Shown here: piece by piece, positions 1 to 9,298 of the stretch
How positions within the stretch are numbered: the stretch's first letter is position 1
How the letters are laid out: each line of letters opens with the position of its first letter
Assembly: GCF_002564045.1 (NCBI RefSeq)
Contig: NZ_PDJK01000002.1
Coordinates: forward strand, 3,286,001-3,350,000
Direction of reading: 5' to 3'
DNA length: 64,000 nucleotides
Source of the DNA: Amycolatopsis sulphurea
GTDB taxonomy: Bacteria > Actinomycetota > Actinomycetes > Mycobacteriales > Pseudonocardiaceae
Notes under the pieces: generated by a model
Database searches by the model: none
Seen by the model: only the letters and a program-made list of their open reading frames with translations
Told to the model about the DNA's origin: nothing
Made by a program: the position numbers and the translations under genes

Positions 1-1
1 A

Positions 2-478
2 GTGGAGGAACTCGACTTCCTTAACCCCAACAAGCCCGAGGACGGCCGCGAGCGCGGCGTCCGACTGGAGGTGCGGCTGGTCGAGGAGGACACCCGACCC
101 GCGTCCATCTATGCCAACTGCGGCCTGACCATCAGCCGCGGCCTGTGCCGATTCGACCTGCTGGAATCCGCGCCCGGCGCACAGGATCGGATGCACTGGC
201 ACCCCGAGATGCCCAACGGCGAGGGCCGCAAGCGGCTCGTCGACGAGCAGCTAAGCGCCGATCCGATCGGCTGGGTGCACAACCGCCTACTCGACGTCGT
301 CGGCACCCTGGAGCTGTCGCTGCTGGAAGACCCGGCCAGCTACCGGCCGGACGCCAAGGCGCTGGCCCGCGTCGCCGACGCCATCGTCGCCGACACCGCC
401 GCGACGCTGGGGCGGATGCGCGAGCCGTGGCCGCCGGTCGAGGAGCGCGACGAGCGTGGCATGGCGGTCGTGCGCTGA
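2..478 (+). CDS. Hypothetical protein at window edge
   Basis: I do not recognise this family. The frame opens with GTG at base 2, right at the window edge, so the true start may lie outside. The product (up to 158 residues) is acidic and soluble, with no signal peptide or membrane segment. It has a His/Trp-rich stretch, DRMHWHPEMP, at about residues 62-71. Its TGA overlaps the ATG of the next gene (TGATG), so it is probably translated together with the reductase and the ATP-grasp-like gene. Its job should therefore be sought in the same pathway. Base composition is like that of its neighbours. Confidence 0.6.
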   Translation: MEELDFLNPNKPEDGRERGVRLEVRLVEEDTRPASIYANCGLTISRGLCRFDLLESAPGAQDRMHWHPEMPNGEGRKRLVDEQLSADPIGWVHNRLLDVVGTLELSLLEDPASYRPDAKALARVADAIVADTAATLGRMREPWPPVEERDERGMAVVR

Positions 479-1446
479 TGAAGATCCTCGTGGTCGGCGC
501 GGGCGCGACCGGGGGCTGCTTCGGCGCGCGGCTGGCCGCCGCCGGGCGGGACGTGACCTTCCTGGTCCGTCCTGCCCGGGCCACCGCGCTGCGCGCGGGC
601 GGCTTGGTCGTGCGTGGGCCCCTCGGCGACCTAGTCCTGCGGCCCCACTTGGTCACCTCGGCGGCCCGGCCGTACGACCTGGTGCTGCTCGCGGTCAAGG
701 CAGTAACTCTCGACCGCACGGTGGTCGACCTGACCCCGGCGATCGGCGCGGACACCGTGATCCTGCCCATGCTCAACGGCATGCGCCACCTCGACACCCT
801 CGCCGAGCGCTTCGGCGCGGACCGAGTGCTGGGCGGGGTCTGCCAGGTCACCACCACCCTCACCCCGGACGGCGAGATCCTCCAGCTCAACACCCGCCAG
901 GAGTTGGCTTACGGTCCCGCGTTCCAGCCCGGCCCGAACCGGTTGGCCGCCGTCGACGCCGCGCTGCGCGGCGCCGGGTTCACCGCGCGAACCTCCCCGG
1001 ACATCCGCCAGGAGATGTGGGACAAGTGGTTCCACGTCAGCGCGCTCGGTGCCATCACTTGCCTGATGCGCGGCGTGGTCGGCGAGGTCGTCGCCGCAGG
1101 CGGTGCCGAGGTGGCCGAGCGGATCGTGCTCGAAGCGGCGGCCACCGCCGCGGCCGCCGGGTACCCGGTCTCGGCCTCGGTGTTCGACCGGACCTTGGCC
1201 ACCCTCACCGAACCGGGCTCTCGGACCGCGTCGTCCCTCTACCGTGATCTAACCAAAGGGCTGCCGACCGAGGCTGACCACCTCATTGGCGACCTGATCG
1301 CACATGCCGCGCGGCACGGCGTCGACACGACGCTGCTGCGGCTGGCGCACACCCACCTGTCCGTCCACGAGCATCGCCTGAGCGACCCCATTGCCGCGGC
1401 AACGACAGACCGGAGACTCCCCGATGGCCCACCCCTGGTTCGGTGA
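478..1446 (+). CDS. 2-dehydropantoate 2-reductase family protein (PanE/ApbA-like)
   Basis: This 322-residue protein belongs to the ketopantoate reductase family, NADPH-dependent enzymes that reduce an alpha-keto acid to an alpha-hydroxy acid. The N-terminal Rossmann motif is VGAGATGGCFG (residues 6-16). The C-terminal domain shows the family pattern around MWDKWFHVSALGAIT, where the Lys corresponds to the catalytic lysine, and LYRDLTKGLPTE. The usual Asn three or four residues after the Lys is Ser here, so the substrate may not be ketopantoate. The ATG start overlaps the upstream stop, and the 3' end overlaps the next gene by 23 bases. A role in modifying a special metabolite is as likely as coenzyme A synthesis. 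Confidence 0.85.
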   Translation: MKILVVGAGATGGCFGARLAAAGRDVTFLVRPARATALRAGGLVVRGPLGDLVLRPHLVTSAARPYDLVLLAVKAVTLDRTVVDLTPAIGADTVILPMLNGMRHLDTLAERFGADRVLGGVCQVTTTLTPDGEILQLNTRQELAYGPAFQPGPNRLAAVDAALRGAGFTARTSPDIRQEMWDKWFHVSALGAITCLMRGVVGEVVAAGGAEVAERIVLEAAATAAAAGYPVSASVFDRTLATLTEPGSRTASSLYRDLTKGLPTEADHLIGDLIAHAARHGVDTTLLRLAHTHLSVHEHRLSDPIAAATTDRRLPDGPPLVR

Positions 1447-2749
1447 ACATCGGTTCATCCCCGCGGGCTCGGTCGGGCGGATACGCGACATCCTGCGCAG
1501 CGAGACCCGGGATACCGGTTGGCCCTACCAGGAGTACCTGCCCGGTGCCCCATTCGCGTTGCCCCGCTCGTCCTACGCTGAGCTGTTCCGCGTAGGCACC
1601 GCCTTACTGGACCTGCTGCGCCGCACCGTTCTCGCCGTAGCGCCGACCGCGGACGCCCGGCTCGCGGCGCTGGGCGCCGACCGCCGCGACCACCCGCTGT
1701 TCCTCGACAACGCCGTGCTCGAAGAGCGTTACGCCGACTGCTTCGCCCGCCCCGACGTCGTGGTCGGGCCAAAGGGGCCGATCTTCCTCGGCTTCAACGT
1801 CGGCGGCGGGTTCGGCGGTGTGGTCGAGGCGCACTGCAGGTACCGGGCGTGGCGTAGGCTCTACGGCCGGTCTGGCGGCAGCCTGCCATTCCATTACCAC
1901 GACCCGTTCGTCGCCCGCGCCGACGTGTTCGCCGACATCTGCGAAGAACTCGCACTGCCGTTCAGGCTGGCCTGGGTCGGCAGCCTGCGCGAGCACATGG
2001 AGTATCCAGACAGCAGCCGGTACTTCGACCTAGAGACCGCATTCCTGAGCAAGCGCGGCTTCGAGGCGCGCTACTTCGAGCCGGAAGACCTCGACGAGGT
2101 CTGGGACTGCGCCCCCGCGCACCGCTACCCGCTGGGCCTGCGCCACCTCAACGTGCCCGACCTCGAGATCCTTGGCATCAGCGTCGAGCCGGTCCGCCGC
2201 GCGTTGAAGAACGGCTGCCTCCTGCTGTCCACTCAGACCGCGGCCCTGTTCGGCAACAAGGTCACCCTGGGCTTGCTGTCGGAGGGCCGTCCGTGGCTCA
2301 GCACGGCGGAGCGCGCGGTGGTCAACCACTACGTGCCGTGGACCAGGGTGCTTGCCGACCGCCGCACCCACCGCGACGGCCAAGACGTCGACCTACTGCC
2401 GTTCGTCCTGCGCAGGCAGCACGCCCTCGTGCTCAAGCGCGGCACCGGCAGCGGCGTCGTGCACGGGCAGAGCGTCACGGCGGACGGCTGGCACGAGGCC
2501 GTCGCCGCCGCCGTCGGCGAGGGCGGGTGGGTCGTGCAGGACCTCGTGTCCGCGCAGCCCTACCCGCTGCCGATGATCAGCGACGACGGCAACGGGCCGA
2601 GCATGGCCAAGGTGGTGCCGGTGTTCGGGCCGTTCCTGTTCGGGCGCCGGCCGGGCGGGATGCTGGTGCGATTCTTCGCGACCGGTGAGGCGGGCATCGC
2701 CCGCGTCACCGGCCGCATCCCGTTCCACAACGTGGTGGTGACGGTCTGA
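1424..2749 (+). CDS. Probable circularly permuted ATP-grasp type ligase
   Basis: This 441-residue protein resembles circularly permuted ATP-grasp enzymes, which ligate a carboxylate to an amine using ATP. I base this on VNHYVPWTRVL, the nucleotide-binding-like ALVLKRGTGSGVVHG, and GGWVVQDLVSAQPYPLP towards the C terminus. An N-terminal glycine-rich GFNVGGGFGG (about residues 123-132) is also notable. The ATG at 1424 is chosen because GGAG lies about 9 bases upstream; it sits inside the end of the reductase gene. Convergence on arginyl-tRNA synthetase with only 4 bases between stop codons suggests shared function or antisense interplay. The family assignment is by eye and moderate. Confidence 0.55.
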   Translation: MAHPWFGEHRFIPAGSVGRIRDILRSETRDTGWPYQEYLPGAPFALPRSSYAELFRVGTALLDLLRRTVLAVAPTADARLAALGADRRDHPLFLDNAVLEERYADCFARPDVVVGPKGPIFLGFNVGGGFGGVVEAHCRYRAWRRLYGRSGGSLPFHYHDPFVARADVFADICEELALPFRLAWVGSLREHMEYPDSSRYFDLETAFLSKRGFEARYFEPEDLDEVWDCAPAHRYPLGLRHLNVPDLEILGISVEPVRRALKNGCLLLSTQTAALFGNKVTLGLLSEGRPWLSTAERAVVNHYVPWTRVLADRRTHRDGQDVDLLPFVLRRQHALVLKRGTGSGVVHGQSVTADGWHEAVAAAVGEGGWVVQDLVSAQPYPLPMISDDGNGPSMAKVVPVFGPFLFGRRPGGMLVRFFATGEAGIARVTGRIPFHNVVVTV

Positions 2750-2753
2750 ACTC

Positions 2754-4535
2754 CTACATCTGCTCCGGCGCGTCGATCCCGATCAGCGACAGGCCGAGCA
2801 CCAGCACCTCGGACGTCAGGTGGGCCAGCACGAGGCGCGACTGGCGGACCTCGGCGGGCACACCGTCCTTGAGCACCGGGCAGTTGTCGTAGAACATGGT
2901 GAACGTCGCCGCGGTCTCATAGAGGTACGTGCACACCTTGTGCGGCGCGAAGTCCTCCAGCGCGGCCTCGATCGCGGCGGGCAGCTGCAACAGCTTCAGC
3001 GCGAGCGCGCGCTCGGCTGAGTGCTCCAGCAGCACCTTCGTTCCGGCAGGCGGCACGTAACCGGCTTTACGCAGGATCGACCGCACCCTGGCGTTGGCGT
3101 ACTGGAGGTACACCGACGTGTTGCCTTCCGTGGCCAGCATCTTCTTCCAGGTGAAGACGTAGTCCTTCTCGCGGTCGCTGGAGAGGTCCGCGTACTTCAC
3201 CGCGCCGATGCCGACCGCGCGCGCCAACTCGGCCTGCTCCTGCGGCGACAGCGACGACCGCTCCTTGACCACCTCGGTGGCGTGGCTGACGGCCTCGTTG
3301 AGCAGTTCGACTAGCTTGACCGAGCCGCCCGCCCTGGTCCGGATGGTCTTGCCGTCCTCGCCGAGGATGGTGCCGAAGTTGACGTGCGTCGCGGTGTTGT
3401 CGTCGCTGAGGTAGCCCGCCATCCGGCACGCCGCGATGACCATCTGGAAGTGCTGGGCCTGCGGGGTGCCGACGACGTAGAGCAGGTCGGTAGCCCGTCG
3501 CTCACCCACCCAGTAGCGCACGGTGGCCAGGTCAGTGATGTGGTATCCGTAGCCACCGTCGCGTTTGCGCAGGATCAGCGGCAGCGGCTCGCCCTCCCGG
3601 TTAGTGAACCCGGGTGGAAAGATACACACCGCGCCGTCGCTGATCTCGGTCAGCCCCCGGCGCTCCAGGTCGTCGACGGTGCCGGCGAGCATCGGGTTGT
3701 AAAAGCTCTCGCCATAGATGTCGGCGGCGGTGAGCTGGATGCCGAGCGTCGCGTACACCTCTTCGAAGTGCCGCGTAGACTCGTCAACCAGCTCCTGCCA
3801 GAGCTTCATGGTCCGCTCGTCGCCGCTCTGGAGCGCGACCACCCGCCGCCGGGACCGGTCGGCGAATTTGGGGTCGGCGTCGAACTTCTGGCGGGCTTCC
3901 TGGTAGAAGCCGTTCAGGTCGTTGATGCTGTGATCGCCCGCCGTGTCCCAGTCCAGGTCAATTAGGTGCTCGATGAGCATCCCGAATGGGGTGCCCCAGT
4001 CGCCGAGGTGGTTGTGTGGCAGCACCTCGTGGCCGGCGAACCGCAGCAGCCGCAGCAGCGCGTCGCCGATGATCGAGGACCGCAGGTGCCCGACGTGCAT
4101 CTCCTTGGCCACGTTCGGGCTGCTGTAGTCCAGCGCGTACCGGCGCGGCTCGGTGACCGGGGCCACGCCGAGCCGCTCGTCGCCCGCGATCGCGCCGACC
4201 GCGCCTGCCAGCCACTCGGACCGCAACACCAGGTTGATGAAGCCGGGACCCGCCACCTCGGGGGCCTCGAACAGGTCCTCGGACTCCAGCGCGGCCACGA
4301 TCGCCTCGGCCACCGCGCGCGGCGGCTTGCCGACCCGCTTGGCCAGGCCCATCGCGATGTTGCACTGGTAGTCGACGCCGGGTCGGGCCGAGGGCCGCAG
4401 CATCGTCTCGGCTCGGCTCACCTCGATGTCGAGGGCCGCGCGCAGTGCCCCGACCAGCCGATCACGAATAACAGCCCCGATATCGCCCGCCACTGAGCCG
4501 ATCTCCTTCGCCGGTCCGGCACCCGCACCGATCAC
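2754..4535 (-). CDS. argS: Arginyl-tRNA synthetase (class I), probable paralogue
   Basis: This complete 593-residue arginyl-tRNA synthetase charges tRNA-Arg with arginine using ATP. It shows the class I signature as HVGH (residues 147-150) within SPNVAKEMHVGHLRSS. A DGKTIRTRAG segment replaces KMSKS, which is normal for many ArgRS. It ends in EQM, as bacterial ArgRS often do. The start is GTG at 4535, which overlaps the stop of the upstream protease-like gene (GTGA), so it is translationally coupled. Location downstream of an acyltransferase and a protease-like gene, and not in a housekeeping context, suggests a second ArgRS supplying Arg-tRNA to a pathway or giving self-resistance. That it is the only argS of the genome cannot be excluded. 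Confidence 0.95.
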   Translation of the reverse strand: MIGAGAGPAKEIGSVAGDIGAVIRDRLVGALRAALDIEVSRAETMLRPSARPGVDYQCNIAMGLAKRVGKPPRAVAEAIVAALESEDLFEAPEVAGPGFINLVLRSEWLAGAVGAIAGDERLGVAPVTEPRRYALDYSSPNVAKEMHVGHLRSSIIGDALLRLLRFAGHEVLPHNHLGDWGTPFGMLIEHLIDLDWDTAGDHSINDLNGFYQEARQKFDADPKFADRSRRRVVALQSGDERTMKLWQELVDESTRHFEEVYATLGIQLTAADIYGESFYNPMLAGTVDDLERRGLTEISDGAVCIFPPGFTNREGEPLPLILRKRDGGYGYHITDLATVRYWVGERRATDLLYVVGTPQAQHFQMVIAACRMAGYLSDDNTATHVNFGTILGEDGKTIRTRAGGSVKLVELLNEAVSHATEVVKERSSLSPQEQAELARAVGIGAVKYADLSSDREKDYVFTWKKMLATEGNTSVYLQYANARVRSILRKAGYVPPAGTKVLLEHSAERALALKLLQLPAAIEAALEDFAPHKVCTYLYETAATFTMFYDNCPVLKDGVPAEVRQSRLVLAHLTSEVLVLGLSLIGIDAPEQM

Positions 4536-6694
4536 GGGTGGTAGTCACCAAAGTGTCGCAGGTCGCCCACCGGTCGGAGCACCTGGTCTCGCCGGACTGC
4601 GGTCCAGATTGTGCGCTGCGCCACCGTGAGGGCGAGTTCGCTACTCCAATATCCCCGCAGGAACTCCGCGTCGGTCGGAATTTCCGCGGTGGTGGCCAGG
4701 GTGAACAGCGCCGTCCTGGCCTCGCCCGGCTCCAGCACCACCCGCTGCGGCGGCTGCTCCACCCGGTAACCGAATTGCTTGGCCCGCCGAACGGTCAACC
4801 CGGCCCAGCCGCGCATGGTCCGGTCGAGCCCGTTGCGCAGTTCTAGGCCGACCGGGGTCGGCTCGGTGGGGTGTAGCACCGGGTCGAGGGTCAGCAGGGG
4901 AGCGGGCACGGTCTCGGGCCGGTCCCAGATGGTGCCGCACGTACGGCAGATGCCGACCTCCCTGCGCACCTCTGGCACCAGGTCGGAGCGCACGAGCCTG
5001 CTCATCATTGCGTCACCGCAGTAAGGGCACGCGCCGCCGTCGCCGTGTCTGACCACACTGAACGTGCCGTCCTCGAACAGGCACTGCTCGTGGAATGTGA
5101 ACGCCTTCGCCGACGCGGTCCGGTCGAGGTAGTGCTGGCAGAGCACCCGGTCGGCGTTGTGGATCTGCTCGGCGGTGGTCGCCGCGCGCTTGTCGGCGTC
5201 CGCGCCCGCGCGCACGTCGAACCGGGCCTTCGCTCCCTGGCGCAAGAGGTGGGTAGCGGTCGAGCGCCACTCGGGCTCCAGGCTCTTGAGCTTCGCGTGG
5301 TATCCGCGCAGCAGCCTCCCGTAGGCGGACAGGTGGGTTACCGCAGCGACCACCGCGCCCGCGTCGGCGCCGCCGGGTGGGCGGGTGTCGACGGTCACCG
5401 CGAGGTCGACGCCGTCCAGCCTGCCGGTGCCGAACAGGTAGGCGGTCGCGCCGGCATCGGGCCGAGGCACCACGGCGTAGTACAGCTCCTGCCTCCCGTC
5501 GACCCGCACGCGCAGCGCAGGGTCGAACCGGGGCAGGTCGACGGTCAAGAACTCCGCGCTGACGTCGGTGAACTCCACCCGGTCACCGACGCGACGGACT
5601 TCGGCGCGGTTCGGCGGCGGGTCGAACAGCACCCGGTCGCCCTCGCCGAGCACCTGGTAGCTGGGGGAGTCGGGACCGAGGAACGGCATTGCGGCGTTGA
5701 GCAGCCGCACGGCCTCGCCCACCGCGAGCCCGCCGCGCAGCAGGCGGTAGAGGAAGAGGTACTCCGCCAGTGACCCGATCACGACGCCTGACGCGGTCAC
5801 CACCGCGCTCGACCCGCCCTCCTGCGCGCTGAACGCGAGCGAGAACTCGGGGGCGAACAACCCAGTCTCGCCGAGCCGCAGCACGTTGCAGCCGCCCATC
5901 ACTACGGTCGGCACCCCGATCCGGTTGATCGGCAGCGCCTCGCCCGGCTTCACGCACGTCCCCGCCGTCACGCACGTCGGCACCAGCGCGCCCACCCGGG
6001 TATCGGCGGACTCGAACGACTTGCCGCATAGGCAGTCCGAGCCGAGGTTGAACAGGTCCTCGCGGCTGTGCCCCCACATCATCAGCAGGTTCGGCCGGTC
6101 GGCGGCGGCCACCGCGGCCGCCGACAGTGCGTTCCCCTCCAGGCAGGTCAGCGCGTCGTCGTCGCCGACGCCGGTCATCCGCTCGGGGAACAGGCCCAGC
6201 GCTCGCTCGACCCGCCGGTCCCGGTACTGGGCGTGCGCCACGACCACCCGGGTGAGCACCGGCAGCGTACGGGCGGTCAGGAAGCTCACCGCGTGCGCCG
6301 GGAAGTCGACTTCGGCGACCTCGGCGTGGGGCAGCCGGAACGACGTGGCCGCCGTGATCGCGTCCTGCACGGCGCGGGTCAGCAATTCGGGCGGCGCGCA
6401 GACTGTGAGCGGGTCGCGCCCCGCCCCCGCGGCCGCGACCAGCGCGTCGGCGCCGTCGAACCACTCGAACCCGCGCCGGTCCAGCCAGGCGTGCAGCCGC
6501 GCCGCGGCGGCCCACTCCTCGTTGCCGAACCCGACCACCCGGCCCGCGGCGGGCTCCTGCGCCCGCCGCACGACCCCCTCGGGCGACGGCAGCGCCGACT
6601 GGTGCAGCACAGGCACGGCGGTCGCGGTGCCCCGCAGGACCGCCGCGACCGCCTTTGTGTACTCTTCCGTCGAATCGACCATGGTGATCCGCAC
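4532..6694 (-). CDS. Caspase/CHAT-like peptidase with C-terminal zinc ribbon
   Basis: This 720-residue protein has a clan CD (caspase, gingipain, CHAT) pattern. A candidate catalytic His lies in MMWGHSREDLF (about residue 209). A candidate catalytic Cys follows a hydrophobic strand in VVMGGCN (about residue 269). The typical helical segment GGSSAVVTASGV then RLLRGGLAVGEAVRLLN comes next. Further on is a zinc ribbon, CPYC and CRTC (about 556-586), and a beta-rich tail. There is no signal peptide. GTG at 6694 is chosen because GGAGG lies 6 bases upstream and it matches the start of the second copy. The stop overlaps the ArgRS start. The protease role is inference; substrate unknown. Confidence 0.6.
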   Translation of the reverse strand: MRITMVDSTEEYTKAVAAVLRGTATAVPVLHQSALPSPEGVVRRAQEPAAGRVVGFGNEEWAAAARLHAWLDRRGFEWFDGADALVAAAGAGRDPLTVCAPPELLTRAVQDAITAATSFRLPHAEVAEVDFPAHAVSFLTARTLPVLTRVVVAHAQYRDRRVERALGLFPERMTGVGDDDALTCLEGNALSAAAVAAADRPNLLMMWGHSREDLFNLGSDCLCGKSFESADTRVGALVPTCVTAGTCVKPGEALPINRIGVPTVVMGGCNVLRLGETGLFAPEFSLAFSAQEGGSSAVVTASGVVIGSLAEYLFLYRLLRGGLAVGEAVRLLNAAMPFLGPDSPSYQVLGEGDRVLFDPPPNRAEVRRVGDRVEFTDVSAEFLTVDLPRFDPALRVRVDGRQELYYAVVPRPDAGATAYLFGTGRLDGVDLAVTVDTRPPGGADAGAVVAAVTHLSAYGRLLRGYHAKLKSLEPEWRSTATHLLRQGAKARFDVRAGADADKRAATTAEQIHNADRVLCQHYLDRTASAKAFTFHEQCLFEDGTFSVVRHGDGGACPYCGDAMMSRLVRSDLVPEVRREVGICRTCGTIWDRPETVPAPLLTLDPVLHPTEPTPVGLELRNGLDRTMRGWAGLTVRRAKQFGYRVEQPPQRVVLEPGEARTALFTLATTAEIPTDAEFLRGYWSSELALTVAQRTIWTAVRRDQVLRPVGDLRHFGDYHP

Positions 6695-6782
6695 GATTGG
6701 CCTCCCGCGTCGTGAACTCACAAACACGGTAGGGCAGTGATCATCACCGGTGCTCGCGTGCGAAGGATTTCGCGCGGCTGGA

Positions 6783-7755
6783 TCAGTCGATGACGGTGGC
6801 GCCCAAGGCTTCGAGCCCGCGCGTCTCGCCTAGTGCTTGCAGCGCGGTGGCCCGGTGCAGCAGCTCGCCGCCCTCCGCGGTGAACCGCAGCTGCCCGTAA
6901 AGCGGCAGCATCGCGCAGCCGCGGGCCCGCTTCGCCTCGTAGGTGGAGGTGCCGAAGTAGATCCGGCGGATGCCGTGGTCGGCCGCCCACGCCGGGATCT
7001 CCTGGTATACCAAGGCGAAGTAGAGTCCGGGTGCGTCGTGGTCGAAGCCGCTCGAGCGCGCGTAGAGCTCGTTGCGATCCTTGTCGTACAGGCACAGCGT
7101 GAACCCGACGACCTCCCCGTCGCGCTCCGCGGACACGACGACGACCGAGTCGCCCACGGTGTCGCGGATGTCGAAGAACTCCTTGCGCACCTGCTCCAGG
7201 TCACCGGACATGCCGTGCTTGGCCCGCAACTGCGCCTGGAGCACCACCAGGTCGTCGGTGACCGCATTGCGGCCGCTGCGGACCACGGTGCGCAGGCCCT
7301 GCTCGACGTACTGCGCCTTCTCCTTGCGCAGCCGCGTCTTGCGGCGGCTTGGCAGCGCGGCGAAGTACTCCTCGTGGCTCGCGACGACCGGGACGTCGAG
7401 CGCAGTGTCCGCGCCGAGCAACGACCCGGCTGTACCGGAGCGCGGCCGCCTGCTCGCGCATCGCGGTGTCGTCGTCGAGGTGCAGGATGGCGTAGCTCGC
7501 GCAGCCCAGCTCCGAGGCCACCCGCTCCACCAAGCCCCGCAACGCGGCGCGCACCTCGGCCCGCGACACGGGCGACTTCGGCGCCATCGCGAGGCCTTCG
7601 GTCGCGCCGCGCGTGGTAAGCGACACGGCTGGGTAGTGCGCGGCCCGCACGTCCTGGAGCCGGGCTCGCAGCGCGTCGTACTCGGCGCGCTCGGCGTCGG
7701 TGAGCCTGCTCTGGTCACCGAACGCGACCTCGTCCCCGACGATCGCGGGCGCCTT
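6783..7755 (-). pseudogene. FemAB/GNAT-like acyltransferase, copy 1 (broken)
   Basis: This is a decayed copy of the acyltransferase at 12208-13410; the two look about two-thirds identical by eye. The C-terminal part (from GADTALDVPVV to the end) is in one frame. The preceding part (KAPAIVGDEVAFGD to RYSRVV) is in another, because one extra base lies near 7420. The first 75 or so residues are missing, as homology stops at about 7755 where the IS1380 inverted repeat begins. The gap of 88 bases to the protease-like gene is the same as in copy 2. Two independent lesions make this a pseudogene. Confidence 0.85.
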
Positions 7756-7803
7756 AGCCTGGATCCGTGGATTGAGTAGCTGGTCGCTCGGTGTGCCGAG
7801 AGG

Positions 7804-7875
7804 GAAAGTGCCTTCTGTGCAGGGAGAATCTGGGGTGTCGACGCCCTGAAACATCCCACGACGGAAGGCACTTTC
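7804..7875 (+). promoter_or_regulatory. 12-bp perfect inverted repeat just before the IS1380 transposase start
   Basis: GAAAGTGCCTTC (7804-7815) and GAAGGCACTTTC (7864-7875) are exact reverse complements, and the right arm ends one base before the GTG start of the transposase. The right arm includes part of the purine-rich GGAAGG that would serve as ribosome binding site. A transcript started outside the element could fold and hide it, which would limit transposase made by read-through. This role is inferred from known IS control mechanisms. Confidence 0.55.
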
Positions 7876-7876
7876 G

Positions 7877-9298
7877 GTGCAACTATCTCACGTCTGGCCG
7901 CAGGATGCCCTGCGGTTCGACGAGGACAACCTCGTGTCGAGTGCCGGCCTGGTGCCGGTGATGGCATTGGCCGAGCAGACAGGCCTGGTGAACCTGGTCG
8001 TCGGCAAGGTCGCGTTCGCCGACACCATGGTGCCTTCGGCCGGGACGAACCCGGCGGGCAAACTCACCGCGATCGTGGCCGGGATGGCCGCCGGCGCGGA
8101 CTGCATCGACGGCTTGGGCGTGATCCGCTCCGGCGGGATGCCGCGGCTGTTCGACCAGGTCTATGCCCCGGCCACGCTGGGTCAGTTCCTGCGCGAGTTC
8201 ACCCATGGCCACAGCCTGCAGGTCGCTTCCGCCGCGCGGGCGCATCTGGTCAGCCTCGTCGCTGCGACCGGACTGTTGCCCGGCATTGGGCAGCAGGCGT
8301 ATGTGGATATCGATTCACTGCTGCGTCCGGTGTTCGGGCACGCCAAACAAGGCGCCAGCTTCGGTCACACCAAGATTGCCGGCAAGCAGGTGCTGCGCCG
8401 CGGCCTGTCGCCACTGGTCACCACCATCTCCACCGACCACGGTGCGCCGGTGGTGGCCGGGATCCGGCTGCGCGCGGGCAAGACCGGCTCCGGCAAGAAC
8501 GCCGCCTCCATGGTAGCCGCGGCGATCCGCACCGCCCGTGCCGCCGGAGCCACGGGCGAGATCCTGGTCCGTGGGGATTCGGCCTACGGCACCAGCGCGG
8601 TGGTCAACGCCTGCATCAAAACGGGAGCCCGGTTCTCGTTCGTGCTCACCCAGAACCGGGCTGTGCAGCGGGCGATCGCCTCGATCGACGACCGTGCCTG
8701 GACACCGGTGCACTACCCCGGCGCGGTCACCGACCCCGATACCGGCGCACTGATCTCCGACGCCGAAGTCGAGTTCACCGCGTTCGCTTCCACCCAGCAT
8801 CCGGTCACCGCCCGGCTGATCGTGCGCCGCGTGCGTGACCGCGCCAAGACCGACGAACTGTTCCCGGTCTGGCGCTACCACCCCTCCTTCACCAACAACG
8901 ACGAATCCACCGTCGAGGCGGACCTCACCCACCGCCGGCACGCGATCATCGAGACCGTGTTCGCCGATCTGATCGACGGACCGCTGGCGCACCTGCCGTC
9001 GGGCCGGTTCGCCGCCAACAGCGTCTGGGCGATCTGCGCGATGATCACCCACAACCTGCTACGCGCCGCCGGAACCCTGGCCGGCCCCCGGTATGCCACC
9101 GCCCGTGGAGCCACCCTGCGCCACCAGCTGATCACCGTGCCGGCCCGGCTGGCCCGCCCAGCTCGCCGCCCGGTGCTGCACCTGCCCGCGCACTGGCCCT
9201 GGGCCCAGCCATGGAACGCATTGTGGGACGCGGTACTCGCCATCCGCTCACCGACAGCCTGGGGTCTGCCCAGGGTCTGGTTGACACCTGATGTGTGA
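7877..9298 (+). CDS. IS1380-family transposase
   Basis: This 473-residue DDE transposase cuts and joins the ends of the IS1380 element. The N-terminal region (SSAGLVPVMALAEQTGL) and the catalytic-core strands ILVRGDSAYG and HAIIETVFADLIDGPLAHLPS are typical of the IS1380 group. The GTG start lies 8 bases after GGAAGG. The last residues (after PRVW) are now encoded by the inserted IS3 element. Joining the sequence across the IS3 gives the original ending PRVWADP. The change is only a few residues, so activity may remain. Confidence 0.92.
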   Translation: MQLSHVWPQDALRFDEDNLVSSAGLVPVMALAEQTGLVNLVVGKVAFADTMVPSAGTNPAGKLTAIVAGMAAGADCIDGLGVIRSGGMPRLFDQVYAPATLGQFLREFTHGHSLQVASAARAHLVSLVAATGLLPGIGQQAYVDIDSLLRPVFGHAKQGASFGHTKIAGKQVLRRGLSPLVTTISTDHGAPVVAGIRLRAGKTGSGKNAASMVAAAIRTARAAGATGEILVRGDSAYGTSAVVNACIKTGARFSFVLTQNRAVQRAIASIDDRAWTPVHYPGAVTDPDTGALISDAEVEFTAFASTQHPVTARLIVRRVRDRAKTDELFPVWRYHPSFTNNDESTVEADLTHRRHAIIETVFADLIDGPLAHLPSGRFAANSVWAICAMITHNLLRAAGTLAGPRYATARGATLRHQLITVPARLARPARRPVLHLPAHWPWAQPWNALWDAVLAIRSPTAWGLPRVWLTPDV

